Origin: DATDPM01 sp963841995
GTDB taxonomy: Bacteria; Pseudomonadota; Alphaproteobacteria; DATDPM01
DNA: 64,000 nt
Direction: 5' to 3'
NCBI GenBank assembly: GCA_963841995.1
Contig: CAWJEX010000022.1
Span: 1-64,000 of the forward strand
Below are positions 54,004 to 63,023 of the stretch, in pieces; within the stretch, counting starts at the first letter, position 1; each line of letters starts with the position of its first letter. The notes under the pieces are model-generated. The model ran no database searches. It saw only the letters and a list, made by a program, of their open reading frames with translations, and was not told the origin of the DNA. The position numbers were made by a program, and so were the translations under genes.

Positions 54004-55599
54004 TCAGTGCAGAAGACCCGCAAGTCGTTCGCCGCGCTCGAACTGTTCCATAATGGCAGGGCTGAGAAGACTTATATTACTTCCCGGTTGCCCTTGGGGT
54101 GAGATCTGGAGCATCTGCGCTGCGGCGTCGCGAGCTTCTTTTTCATGGCCGAGGAGCGCCTGAACGACCGCCAGATACAAGTGATTCGGCAAGAACATCG
54201 GATTGAGCTCCACGCCTCGCTTCAGTGGCGCGAGAGCTTGTTCGTAGGCTCCTGTGGCGAACAGACAATTGGCGAGGCCGAAAAAATAAAAGGTGGACGG
54301 CTGTGGGTTGAGATGCATCGCAGTTTCGATGTGGTGGAGAGCTTCCTGTGCCCGATCAACAAAGCACAAGCTGAAAGAAGCGAAGAGGTAAGCATCGGCA
54401 TCATTGGGGTCAAGCATGCAGGCGCGCCTCGTTTCCGCAACTGCTGAAGCGGCATTGTTCCGCCATAACTGTACCCATCCCAAGATCGAGTGACCGATGG
54501 GGAGCAGTTCATCCAGCTCGACGGCACGCTCGGCATGAATGAGCGCCGGATCGAGTGTCCGCTCGCGGATAGGAACCCAATTCTGCGACCATTGCAAAGT
54601 GTAACAGCGGGCCAACCACGCATGCGCTAACGCATAAGCAGGGTCGAGTTCGATTGCGCGCTTGAAGTGCGCCTCGGCCTCGAAAGAGCCCTCCCGCGTA
54701 TATCGCCAGTGACACTCCAAGCCTCGCATGAGCGCATCATGTGCGGCGGGACTAGCCGTTCCTTCATATCCAAGCCGTTCGGCTTCAAGGCTCGTAAGCT
54801 TGATCTTGAGCGCATCTACGATCGCATGGCTCACATCGTCCTGCACCGTAAAGACGTCGTCTAAACTTCGATCATAGCGCTCGGCCCAAAGCGTTCGGTC
54901 GGATCGCGTATCCACGAGCTGGGCACTGATGCGCAGCCGATTATCCGCGCGCCGAACACTGCCTGTGACGAAGTAACGAACGCCGAGCTCTTCCGCAATT
55001 GCCGAAGATCGCTTGTCCGTGTGCCTGTATGCGAACGAAGTGTGGCGGCACAGCACGAACAAGCCGGAGATTTTGGAAAGATCCGTGATTATGTCGTCAG
55101 TAATGCCGTCGGAAAAATATTGCTGCTCGGGCTCGCCGCCTTCGTCCGCAAACGGAAGCACTACGACCGATGGTTTTTCCTCAAAATTTCTTACGGTTTC
55201 TCGCATCCACGCGGATTTCTCGCCTCCCACCGCTCCTTCGCTGCGGATCGTTATGGCGTAGGAACCCTTGGGCACATCAATGTGGACGGGATCCAACCGG
55301 CCCTCGCCGTCGTAATACTCGCGAAGCTTTGCGCGCAGCCGGCCGGCTTCCACACGCACGATGGGATCGGACACCGGATCGAACCCGTGATCTCGGCCAA
55401 AAACCTCGATTCCGAGCGTGTAGCCCTTAAGCCGGTCCGCGCGTCCGGCCAAGGTCTCGTCGACAATGAACTGAAGGAACCGCCGCTGGCGGTCGGAGTG
55501 GGCAAACAAGGAACTTTTGACTATCCGATCTGCGGCAGACCGGACCGCAGTCAAATCGGCCTGTAGCCCTGCTTCGCCGATGCTTTCCTTGTTACCCAT
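54004..55599 (-). CDS. TolB-like/TPR signalling protein with N-terminal DNA-binding-like domain
   Basis: The 531-residue protein has three parts. Residues 15-115 hold the conserved motif VKSSLFAHSDRQRRFLQFIV-DETLAGRADRLKGYTLGIEV-FGR...DPIVRVEAGRLRAKLREYY, typical of the N-terminus of rhizobial adenylate-cyclase-like and TPR regulators. Residues about 140-265 are TolB-like (PSVVVLPFADEGGEPEQQYF, SDGITDDIITDLSKI, YFVTGSVRRADNRLRISAQL). Residues 290-510 are TPRs (HFKRAIELDPAYALAHAWLA; HIETAMHLNPQPSTFYFFGL; LKRGVELNPMFLPNHLYLAV). There is no nucleotidyl-cyclase domain. Probable signal integrator; target unknown. Confidence 0.8.
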   Translation of the reverse strand: MGNKESIGEAGLQADLTAVRSAADRIVKSSLFAHSDRQRRFLQFIVDETLAGRADRLKGYTLGIEVFGRDHGFDPVSDPIVRVEAGRLRAKLREYYDGEGRLDPVHIDVPKGSYAITIRSEGAVGGEKSAWMRETVRNFEEKPSVVVLPFADEGGEPEQQYFSDGITDDIITDLSKISGLFVLCRHTSFAYRHTDKRSSAIAEELGVRYFVTGSVRRADNRLRISAQLVDTRSDRTLWAERYDRSLDDVFTVQDDVSHAIVDALKIKLTSLEAERLGYEGTASPAAHDALMRGLECHWRYTREGSFEAEAHFKRAIELDPAYALAHAWLARCYTLQWSQNWVPIRERTLDPALIHAERAVELDELLPIGHSILGWVQLWRNNAASAVAETRRACMLDPNDADAYLFASFSLCFVDRAQEALHHIETAMHLNPQPSTFYFFGLANCLFATGAYEQALAPLKRGVELNPMFLPNHLYLAVVQALLGHEKEARDAAAQMLQISPQGQPGSNISLLSPAIMEQFERGERLAGLLH

Positions 55600-55798
55600 G
55601 ACACGCCTAGTCCCGCCTTACCGCTGTCCTCTGTCAGCGGAATAAGCCAAACGTCCGCCCCGAGAGGGCGGGTTGTTATCTACTGTTACATACTACTTTA
55701 ACGCTCAATGGAGCGCCAAGCTTACTCCCGGCCTACGAAGCCATGAACGAGTAGCCGCCACGATTTCCCAGAAAGAGATGCCATTAAAGATGGCGAAA

Positions 55799-55863
55799 AT
55801 TGGCGGCTACCAGGCAAAACAGAGCCCCCTTAAAGGGGCTGGGGTCATAGAAGGGCCGCCAAT
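55799..55863 (+). promoter_or_regulatory. Nested hairpin in the leader of the secreted barrel gene
   Basis: An outer 9-bp stem ATTGGCGGC (55799-55807) / GCCGCCAAT (55855-55863) encloses an inner stem AGCCCC (55823-55828) / GGGGCT (55835-55840). A further GCCAT/ATGGC hairpin lies just 5' (about 55780-55794). The element ends 36 bases before ATG 55900 with only A/G-rich sequence and the ribosome site between. It may be a cis-acting RNA; it is not a riboswitch class I recognise. Confidence 0.5.
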
Positions 55864-55899
55864 CCCGGCAGCCCAACGAGTTCAACAGGGAGTATTTTC

Positions 55900-56436
55900 A
55901 TGAGCAATGTTTCCAAACAATCCTTACGGATCTTGTCGGCCTTAGCCCTGATCGCCGTTGGGTCGAGCGATGCTCTTGCCGGCAATATGAAGGACACCGG
56001 CAGCATGGATGCGACCTATGCCAAACGCGAGGCGCTGCCCATTGCCGACCGGGACGGTCACGTGCTGATGCTCAGCGAGGCGGTGGGAACCGATGTCAAT
56101 ACAAGCCAGTCCGCATATCTCGAGGGCTTTGCCTTCAGCGCCCGCGAGATCAACGATCTAACGCAGGGCACCGGCACTCAGCATGGCTATGTCATCTTCA
56201 GCAAAGGTGACGACAGCGAGGTGGTCAAGTACGACGGCAACATCACCACTGTCATGAAGGACGGCCATCCGGCTACGAGCTTCAAAGGCAAATGGTCGGC
56301 CGTGAACGGTACCGGCCGTTACGCCGGCATTCAGGGCGACGGGACCTATGAGGGTCACTTCACGGCCGAGGACAAGTGGCACGTCGACTGGACCGGCTGG
56401 CATTCCTTGTCCGAGACTCTCGCCAACGTCCAGTAG
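55900..56436 (+). CDS. Secreted beta-barrel protein (allene-oxide-cyclase/DUF3224-like)
   Basis: AGGGAG lies seven bases before ATG 55900. The 178-residue protein has a signal peptide (LRILSALALIAVGSSDALAG), then strands characteristic of small lipocalin/AOC-like barrels: EGFAFSAREINDLTQGTGTQ-HGYVIFSKGDDSEVVKYDG, SFKGKWSAVNGTGRYAGIQG-DGTYEGHF and WHVDWTGWHSL. The 'G.W....GTG.Y.GI.G.G.Y' motif is the hallmark. Periplasmic location; ligand unknown. A hairpin terminator follows. Confidence 0.75.
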   Translation: MSNVSKQSLRILSALALIAVGSSDALAGNMKDTGSMDATYAKREALPIADRDGHVLMLSEAVGTDVNTSQSAYLEGFAFSAREINDLTQGTGTQHGYVIFSKGDDSEVVKYDGNITTVMKDGHPATSFKGKWSAVNGTGRYAGIQGDGTYEGHFTAEDKWHVDWTGWHSLSETLANVQ

Positions 56437-56445
56437 CTTCAACAA

Positions 56446-56484
56446 CGGACTGCACGGGACAGCCTCGTGCGGTCCGCGCTTTTT
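56446..56484 (+). terminator. Intrinsic terminator
   Basis: Stem CGGACTGCACG (56446-56456) pairs with CGTGCGGTCCG (56466-56476) with one mismatch around a 9-base loop, then CGC and five T (56480-56484). It sits 10 bases after the barrel gene stop. Confidence 0.85.
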
Positions 56485-56563
56485 GGTATTAGGCATCGCC
56501 GGACGGCAACCAATCGGCCGAACTCTTTCGAAGCCGGCGGCGCCATTACAAGGGGAGGAAACG

Positions 56564-58318
56564 ATGCAAAATCAATCCGCACTTCGTACTTCGCAAGCTT
56601 CGGTGACTCGCTCCAACGTCGCTGACTTGCCGCGCGCGACCGGTGTCAAAAAGATGGATGAGATCGTTGTGCGCCTGCGCGATGGAGCGCCGCGATTCGC
56701 CTCGCTGTCGCTTGCGGAGCGCATCGAGCTCGCACGGTCCATGCAACGCGGGTATCTTCATATTGCCGAGCGATCCGTCGCCGCCGCCTGCCACGCTCGC
56801 GGTTTGCCGCTGGAACTGGCCGGCGAGCAATGGGCAAGCGGGCCTTCGTGCGTTGTACGGCATCTGCGGCTCATAATCGAATCGTTGGAATCGATCGCGC
56901 GAACCGGCAATACGCGAATCGGCAAGGTCAGTCGCATGAGAGACGGCCGCCTTTCGGTGCAGGTTTTTCCCGCGAATGGGATCGATGGGATGCTGTTTTC
57001 CGGCGTGACCGTGGATGTGCGCATGCAAGAGGGCATCGGCGAAAACGAGATGCATGCCGCGCGAGCCCGCTTCTATAAAGAAAAACCCCATAACGGCCGG
57101 GTGGCGCTGATTCTTGGAGCCGGCAACGTCGATTCGATCGTCTCTTGCGATGTCGTCACCAAGATGTTCAACGAGGGCAAGGCCTGCATCGTGAAGATGA
57201 ATCCGGTGAACGCTTTTCTCGGTCCCTATCTCGAAGAAGCTTATGCCGAGCCGATTGCTCGCGGTTTTCTTTCGATCGTTTACGGTGGCACGGAAGAGGG
57301 CGAATATCTCGTCAACCACCCGGGCGTCGACGAAGTGCATTTGACCGGCTCTGACCGGACTTATGACGCGATCGTGTGGGGTCCGCCGGGGCCGGAACGC
57401 GAGCGGCGCAAAATCAAAAACGAGCGGCTTGTCACGAAACCGGTGACGGCCGAACTTGGCAATGTCTCGCCGATTATAGTGGCGCCCGGCCCTTACAGGC
57501 GCAGGGAGCTCCTCTTTCAGGCCGAAGAAGTGGCGGGGCAGCTGGTGATGGGGTCATCCTTTTACTGCTGCACCGGCAAAGTCGTCATAACTCCCAAAGG
57601 CTGGCCGCAACGGGAGGCGTTCCTCGCCGCAATCAAAGAGACACTGTCGCGTGCGCCTCAGCGCACGGCCTACTACCCTGGAGCACGCGAGCGATTCGGT
57701 AAATATACGGCGGGAAGGCCGGGGCTGTGGACCTCTGGCTCGCAGGAAGGGGATCGGCTTCCTTGGGCAGTTGCGGCTCACCTCGATGCCGGCAACACAT
57801 CGGACCCCGCTTTTTCCAGCGAGTCCTTCTGCCCAGTGCTGTTCGAAACCGCCGTCGGAAGCACGGACGTCGAAGAATTCCTGGAGCGAGCCGTCAGCTT
57901 CGCCAACGAAACGCTGTGGGGCAGCTTGACCGCGACGCTTATCGTCCATCCCAAGGTGCAGAAAGATAAGGCAATGGGCCCACTCGTTGAGCGTGCGATT
58001 GCGCGGCTCGAATACGGAACGGTTGGCGTCAATGGCTTTCCCGTCATGGGGTTCGCCTTCATGACGCCGCCTTGGGGCGCCTATCCCGGTTCGAGTCCCG
58101 CCGATATTCAAAGCGGCATCGGTTTCGTTCATAACACGCCGATGCTCGAGGGAATCGAGAAGGCGATCATGCGCAACCCGCTTACGACCTTCCCCAAGCC
58201 CATTTATTTCCCGAGCCACCGAAGTGCTGTAACCGTCGCGCGGCGGCTATCGGCGCTGGAGGAGCGCGGAAGCTGGGCCAAGGTCCCGGGGGTCATCGCT
58301 GCGGCCATGCGTTGTTGA
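56564..58318 (+). CDS. Aldehyde dehydrogenase-superfamily protein (acyl reductase-like)
   Basis: ATG 56564 is preceded by AGGGGAGG. The 584-residue protein has an N-terminal helical extension and an ALDH fold. The Rossmann part is NGRVALILGAGNVDSIVSCD, KACIVKMNPVNAFLGPY and VDEVHLTGSDRTYDAIVWG. The catalytic Cys is in GQLVMGSSFYCCTGKVVITP, and the C-terminal SSESFCPVLFETAVGSTDVE and GVNGFPVMGFAFMTPPWGAY follow. The Glu general base region is TAELGNVSPIIVAPG. Length and the pairing with an AMP-dependent ligase 50 bases downstream recall LuxC/LuxE-type fatty acid reduction or aromatic aldehyde oxidation. The substrate is unproven. Confidence 0.78.
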   Translation: MQNQSALRTSQASVTRSNVADLPRATGVKKMDEIVVRLRDGAPRFASLSLAERIELARSMQRGYLHIAERSVAAACHARGLPLELAGEQWASGPSCVVRHLRLIIESLESIARTGNTRIGKVSRMRDGRLSVQVFPANGIDGMLFSGVTVDVRMQEGIGENEMHAARARFYKEKPHNGRVALILGAGNVDSIVSCDVVTKMFNEGKACIVKMNPVNAFLGPYLEEAYAEPIARGFLSIVYGGTEEGEYLVNHPGVDEVHLTGSDRTYDAIVWGPPGPERERRKIKNERLVTKPVTAELGNVSPIIVAPGPYRRRELLFQAEEVAGQLVMGSSFYCCTGKVVITPKGWPQREAFLAAIKETLSRAPQRTAYYPGARERFGKYTAGRPGLWTSGSQEGDRLPWAVAAHLDAGNTSDPAFSSESFCPVLFETAVGSTDVEEFLERAVSFANETLWGSLTATLIVHPKVQKDKAMGPLVERAIARLEYGTVGVNGFPVMGFAFMTPPWGAYPGSSPADIQSGIGFVHNTPMLEGIEKAIMRNPLTTFPKPIYFPSHRSAVTVARRLSALEERGSWAKVPGVIAAAMRC

Positions 58319-58368
58319 GCCCGGGATCACTGTCGCGCGGACCGATCAACGAGCGTTTGGAGACAGCG

Positions 58369-59782
58369 ATGTTCAACATAAGGCGTTTTGCCGCCTTCGC
58401 CGGCGCCTGGAAAACACATAAGCGATCAATGGCGCGCCACTGGACGCGAGATGAGCTGAAAAAGCATCAGCAGGAACGCTTGGTGTCCCTGGTGACCCAT
58501 GCCGTTCACAAGTCCGCATTTTATAGAGAGCTTTATCACAACATAAAGATCAGCGGCGGGTTCTGCCTTACCGATCTGCCCGTGATCGATAAGTCACTCA
58601 TGATGGAAAATTACGATCGGTTCGTGACCGACCCGCGCCTGAGTCTTGCCGGTCTGCGGGCCCATTTGCAGGAGATTAGCCACGACGACCTCTATGTCGA
58701 CCAGTATCGCATTTTGACCAGCAGCGGCAGCACCGGTCTGCGCGGAAATCTTTGCGTTCAACAGGCGGGAATGGCAAATAGCGATAGCCACCGGCTTGCG
58801 GACATCTCATTACGCCGGACTCAAGGCGCCTCGTTTGCCCATAAGATGGCGCATGGCAACAATCGGCGCGGGAAGCCCATTGCATGTCACGGGCCGCTAT
58901 TACCGGTGTGTTGATGTTGGAGCCCACAAGGTTCTGAGATTGACGCCAAGCACGCCCATCGACCGGATGGTCGCGGCTCTTAATGATTTTCAACCCGATT
59001 TTATTTTCAGCTATTCCTCGATTGCATCTCTGCTAGCCATCGAGCAGATCGAGAAGCGCTTGAGCATCCATCCTCGCTCCGTCAGCACCAACGCCGAGGT
59101 CAGGACCGGGGAAATGGAGGAAAATATCCGTCAGGCGTGGGGGGTGACGCCATTCAACACGTATGGGATGACCGAAGCCGGGCTCGTTCTCGCCAACGAC
59201 TGTTCCTGCCACCATGGACTTCACGTCAATGAAGATTTTTTTATTGCCGAGACAGTCGACGAGAACAATCGCCCTGTGCCTGATGGGCAAAGCGGCGCCA
59301 AACTGCTTATCACGAATCTCTATAACTACACGCAGCCTCTCATACGTTATGAAATATCCGATATCGTGGCGTTCTCCGATACACCGTGCGAATGCGGGCA
59401 TCCCTTCAAAACCATTTCCAGCATCGGCGGGAGAAGCGACGAAATCATTTACTTAAACCGCCTGCAGGGAGGGGAGATTCCGGTTCATCCCCATAATCTG
59501 CGCAGCCCAATTGCCGAGATCACGGAGATCAAACAGTATCAGATCATCCAGGAAGACGATGGATTACATCTCACGATCAGCCTACGCCATGACGCGCCCG
59601 CCGATGTGGCAGCCAGAAAGCTCGAGGATAAATTCGTGCAGAAACTAAGCTCACTTGGCGCAGTTTGCCCCGCACTGCACATCAAGATTGTTGGCGAGAT
59701 TGAGCGCGATGAGCGAAAAATGGGAAAACTGCGGCTTATCAAATCGAATCTTGACCGCGCATCGACGCGCCGCAGCGCTTGA
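58369..59782 (+). pseudogene. PaaK-like AMP-forming acyl-CoA ligase/acyl-protein synthetase, one frameshift
   Basis: ATG 58369 has GGAG at seven bases. The N-terminal half (LVSLVTHAVHKSAFYRELYH, DLPVIDKSLMMENYDRFVTD, YRILTSSGSTGLRG) contains the P-loop SSGSTG. One extra A in 'cgcggaaatc' (about 58745) breaks the frame. The correct continuation is FAFNRREWQIAIATGLRTSH, then RLTPSTPIDRMVAALNDFQP, YSSIASLLA, NTYGMTEAGLVLANDCS, LIRYEISDIVAFSDTPCECG and GGRSDEIIYL. This is the phenylacetate-CoA-ligase-like branch. It pairs with the aldehyde dehydrogenase gene upstream. Everything but one base is intact. Confidence 0.8.
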
Positions 59783-60042
59783 TTTACCGTTCGTTGGCGT
59801 CAGCCTAAAAAGATCTGAGCCGTTTTGAGCGGAGGTTTTCCGGCTCTGCAACGACCCAGCCACGGGTCATCGGTGGCGCCTTGTGTGTCTAGCGAGTCAA
59901 ACAAAGAACACTCCGCAGTGGTAACCAGCGGGGCGAGATGAGCTATAGGCGAATCTTGGTGACGCCAGCAACCGACTCGCTTTGTGAAATTGCCGCGGTG
60001 TTACGGCTGGTTTCAACCACCATGAAATACTGTTTCCGAGCA

Positions 60043-60231
60043 GGTGGTGGTATCCAGGATTTCGAGGTGGGACAAAATCGCGTTCTAACCCATTGAAATA
60101 TTTGGCCCGAAAAAAGACTTTGGTGCCCAGGGGCGGGATCCAACAAGCGTGATAAATCAATGGCTTACAAAGAAGTGGGACACTCAAACTTCCCATAGCT
60201 TTCTGAGGTTTTCCGGGAAAGTGTCCCACCG
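60043..60231 (+). repeat. Repeat unit A, copy 9
   Basis: Full copy: GGTGGTGGTATCCAGGATTT, TGGTGCCCAGGGGCGGGATC, GTGGGACACTCAAACTTCCC and CCGGGAAAGTGTCCCACCGG. About 90 bases to the left are also shared with 13980-14070. It fills most of the gap between the ligase and the chemoreceptor. Confidence 0.8.
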
Positions 60232-60356
60232 GCTCGAGGATCAAACAACCAAACCCGACCCCAATCGCGCACCCGGGTTTTGCGGTCTTGAATTGTCGCT
60301 TCCGATCAAAGCACAAGAACTCCTCGTGCATGTCACCCCGCTGGTTGCAACGGGGC

Positions 60357-60380
60357 GGGGCCGGCCCGAAGGCCGGCCCC
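60357..60380 (-). terminator. Perfect 10-bp hairpin with UUCG tetraloop after the chemoreceptor gene
   Basis: On the minus strand: GGGGCCGGCC-TTCG-GGCCGGCCCC, a 10-bp GC stem closed by the exceptionally stable cUUCGg loop, 20 bases after the chemoreceptor stop. There is no U-tract, so it may act as an RNA 3'-end stabiliser or a Rho-assisted terminator. Confidence 0.7.
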
Positions 60381-60399
60381 TTATCCATGAGCTCGGGGA

Positions 60400-62088
60400 T
60401 TAAGCCGCACGGATATTGGCGAAGAAGCGATCGATGTCGGTACGCAGCGTCTCGGCCCCCCGTGCCAACTCTGCTGCCGCGGTCTGAACCTGCGCCGCTG
60501 CTGCCCCTGTTGCCTGTGCCGCCTGTGTCACGCCTGCGATGTTCGATGTAACCTCATCAGTGCCGGCCGCAGCCTGTTGGACGTTGCGGGCGATCTCCTG
60601 TGTTGCCGCATCTTGTTCCTCGACTGCCGACGCGATGCCGGTTGCGGTCTGGTTGATTTGCGCGATCACCGTCCCAATGCCCTCGATGGATTGCACCGAC
60701 TGGCCGGTGGCCTGCTGGATTTCGGTGATCTTTGCCGAGATTTCATCGGTGGCTTTCGCCGTCTGGTTGGCGAGTGATTTCACTTCGCTCGCCACTACTG
60801 CGAATCCCTTGCCAGCCTCGCCCGCGCGAGCCGCTTCAATAGTTGCATTGAGAGCCAAAAGATTGGTCTGACCGGCGATGTCGGTGATCAGCTGCACCAC
60901 GTCACCGATCTTCTGAGCGGCCTCCGCCAAACCCTTGATTTGGGAATTGGTCTTCTTGGCTTCGGTAACGGCCTGGCTGGTCATCTGGCTCGATTGCGCC
61001 ACTTGACGGCCGATCTCCGAGATGGAGGACGACAGCTCCTGGGTGGCACTGGCTACCGTTTGCACATTGGATGACGCCTGTTCGGAAGCCGCTGCCACTG
61101 CAGTCGCTTGCCGCGTCGATTGTTCGGCCGAAGCAGCCATCGACTGCGCAGTGCGGTCGAGTTCCGTGGATGCTGCCGACAAGGCCTCAATCGCCGACCG
61201 GGCCTGCTCCTCGAACGTGCTGATATGGTTTTCGACGACTTTCTGTCGCTCCTCCTTTCGGACTTGCTCGGCCTGCTGCTCCGCCGCCAACGCATCCGCC
61301 CGAACCATGCTATCCTTGAAAACCTGCACCGCGGCGGCCATCCGGCCGATTTCATCGCCACGGCCTGTGCCCTCGATAACCACCGAGAGATCATGCGCCG
61401 CCAAACAAGTCATGGAGCTGGTGATACGATCGATCGGCATCGAGACGCCGATGACGACCATAGCGCCGGCGGCGACACAGAGAATGAGCGACAGCGCGAG
61501 GCCGCCGAAAATCATGGCACGTGAGGAAGCGTAGAGGTCGTGATTTTTCGCAACCTCCTTGGCCGTCCCTTCGCTCTGGAATTCGAAATCCTTGTCCAGC
61601 ACATCGTGGAATTTGTTGAAGGCGGTGCGCATCTCGCCCTTATAGGCGGCGAGCGCGGCGCCTTTGTCCATTTGCCCTGATTTGGCGAGAAGTTCCTTGC
61701 TGGCGGCGAGATAATTCTGCCATCCGGCCGCGACAGTCGAGGCCAAAGCCCTTTCTTCATCAGTGTCCGCCGTAGCCATGTAGGCCTGCCAGGTCTTGTC
61801 GGTGTCTTCGATGACGCTTCGCATCGTTTCTTCTTCCTTGGCCATCTCGTCGGCGGTCTGCGACATAATTTGAGCCGCCTCGAGCTGGCGGTAACGCATC
61901 GTCGTGCGGCCGTACCGGCCCAGCAATTTCGTGCCTTCAAGCCAATTGGTCTGGATTTCGACGGCTCCGTCATTCACCGCCGCCAATCTTTGGATCGAAA
62001 ACACGCCCAGCGCCGTGGCAATCGTCAGCAGAAAGGCAAAAGCCGCGATAACTTTCACCCGGATTGAAAGATCATTAAGCTTTTTCAT
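60400..62088 (-). CDS. Methyl-accepting chemotaxis protein
   Basis: ATG 62088 with AGGGGG eight bases upstream. The 562-residue protein has TM1 (VKVIAAFAFLLTIATALGVF), a periplasmic four-helix ligand domain (about 35-190), TM2 (AMIFGGLALSLILCVAAGAM), HAMP (PIDRITSSMTCLAAHDLSVV) and a cytoplasmic signalling domain with the conserved hairpin VVQLITDIAGQTNLLALNAT followed by IEAARAGEAGKGFAVVASEV. No C-terminal CheR/CheB pentapeptide is present. Its 5' end overlaps the upstream response-regulator gene by 14 bases, so the two are cotranscribed. Confidence 0.93.
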   Translation of the reverse strand: MKKLNDLSIRVKVIAAFAFLLTIATALGVFSIQRLAAVNDGAVEIQTNWLEGTKLLGRYGRTTMRYRQLEAAQIMSQTADEMAKEEETMRSVIEDTDKTWQAYMATADTDEERALASTVAAGWQNYLAASKELLAKSGQMDKGAALAAYKGEMRTAFNKFHDVLDKDFEFQSEGTAKEVAKNHDLYASSRAMIFGGLALSLILCVAAGAMVVIGVSMPIDRITSSMTCLAAHDLSVVIEGTGRGDEIGRMAAAVQVFKDSMVRADALAAEQQAEQVRKEERQKVVENHISTFEEQARSAIEALSAASTELDRTAQSMAASAEQSTRQATAVAAASEQASSNVQTVASATQELSSSISEIGRQVAQSSQMTSQAVTEAKKTNSQIKGLAEAAQKIGDVVQLITDIAGQTNLLALNATIEAARAGEAGKGFAVVASEVKSLANQTAKATDEISAKITEIQQATGQSVQSIEGIGTVIAQINQTATGIASAVEEQDAATQEIARNVQQAAAGTDEVTSNIAGVTQAAQATGAAAAQVQTAAAELARGAETLRTDIDRFFANIRAA

Positions 62089-62605
62089 GGATGTACCCCC
62101 TGAATGAATGATGCAGTAAAAATGGGCTGATGCGGCGGAGGTCAAAGGTCCCGCGGCGCGCTAGCGAGATCGCTAGATCTAAGAGCGAGCTGCAACGAGC
62201 GGTCTTCGCGGGATTCTCGCGTAGGCATGTCCTGACAAGGACCTGAAAGTCGTGCATCGAGAATGGCTTCCGCAGGGCGTAGTCGGCGCCGGCATCGAGC
62301 GCGGCTTGCAACGGGTCTTTGCAATCGCCCGGCGTCAGTTCGATGCTGCCGGAGATGGCGATGACCGGCCCGCAAAGGTTCTTCGCCCGAACGTGCCGGA
62401 TGACCTCCCACCCACTCATTTCCGGCATGATGAGATCGACGATGAGCAGGGAGATCGGCTGCGATTCCAAAATCTCGATCCCGGCAAGACCCGATGAGGC
62501 AAGCATCGGCCGATAACCAAGAGTTTCGATCATCCGGGCAAACAGCCGGCATATTTCGAGGTTGTCTTCAATAATAAGAATCCGGCGTTCGAGATCGTTT
62601 GGCAT
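62075..62605 (-). CDS. Response regulator with short C-terminal extension
   Basis: ATG 62605 (MPNDLERRILIIEDNLEICR). Receiver residues: ED near the start, phospho-Asp in LLIVDLIMPEMSGWEVIRHV, Ser in VIAISGSIEL, Lys in DYALRKPFSMHDF. About 45 residues follow (TARCSSLLDLAISLARRGTF) without a recognisable output domain. The gene overlaps the chemoreceptor start and begins seven bases after another receiver gene, so it is a middle gene of a three-gene operon. Confidence 0.85.
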   Translation of the reverse strand: MPNDLERRILIIEDNLEICRLFARMIETLGYRPMLASSGLAGIEILESQPISLLIVDLIMPEMSGWEVIRHVRAKNLCGPVIAISGSIELTPGDCKDPLQAALDAGADYALRKPFSMHDFQVLVRTCLRENPAKTARCSSLLDLAISLARRGTFDLRRISPFLLHHSFRGYIHEKA

Positions 62606-62612
62606 GACGGCC

Positions 62613-63023
62613 TCACAGAGTTTCATTAGACATTGCGGAGAATTGTCGTATCACCGTCCCGCGGCAAAGATTCAGGGCGGCTTCGCCGATGAGCGCGTGG
62701 TTGATCGGCTTCGGAAATACAAAATTCGCGCCGAAGCAAAGCAACGCACGGCCCATGATGTCGCGGAAGCGGCGAGCTGAGCCGGTGATGACGATGATCG
62801 GCAGGTCCTTGTTTTCTTCTCTGATAGCGCGAACCAGCTCAATGCCGTCCATGTCCGGCATGACCAGATCGGTGATGACGAGGTTGAAGGCCCGCACGGC
62901 AAGCGCTTTGAGAGCTGCTTCGCCACTTCGGACCAGTTCGGGAACGATTCCATGCCGCTGAATAAGGGCGGCAAGAAATTCGCCGAATATTGGATCGTCG
63001 TCGACGATGAGGGCGCTGAACAT
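62613..63023 (-). CDS. Single-domain response regulator
   Basis: The 136-residue receiver protein has FSALIVDDDPIFGEFLAALI (acidic pair), phospho-Asp in NLVITDLVMPDMDGIELVRA, Thr in IIVITGSARRF and Lys in NFVFPKPINHALIG. It ends shortly after the receiver. First gene of the operon with the next receiver and the chemoreceptor. Confidence 0.88.
   Translation of the reverse strand: MFSALIVDDDPIFGEFLAALIQRHGIVPELVRSGEAALKALAVRAFNLVITDLVMPDMDGIELVRAIREENKDLPIIVITGSARRFRDIMGRALLCFGANFVFPKPINHALIGEAALNLCRGTVIRQFSAMSNETL

Noticed and set aside
58087..58105. tRNA T-arm-like GGTTCGAGTCCCGCC
   Set aside because: Inside the aldehyde dehydrogenase coding sequence with no other tRNA features.
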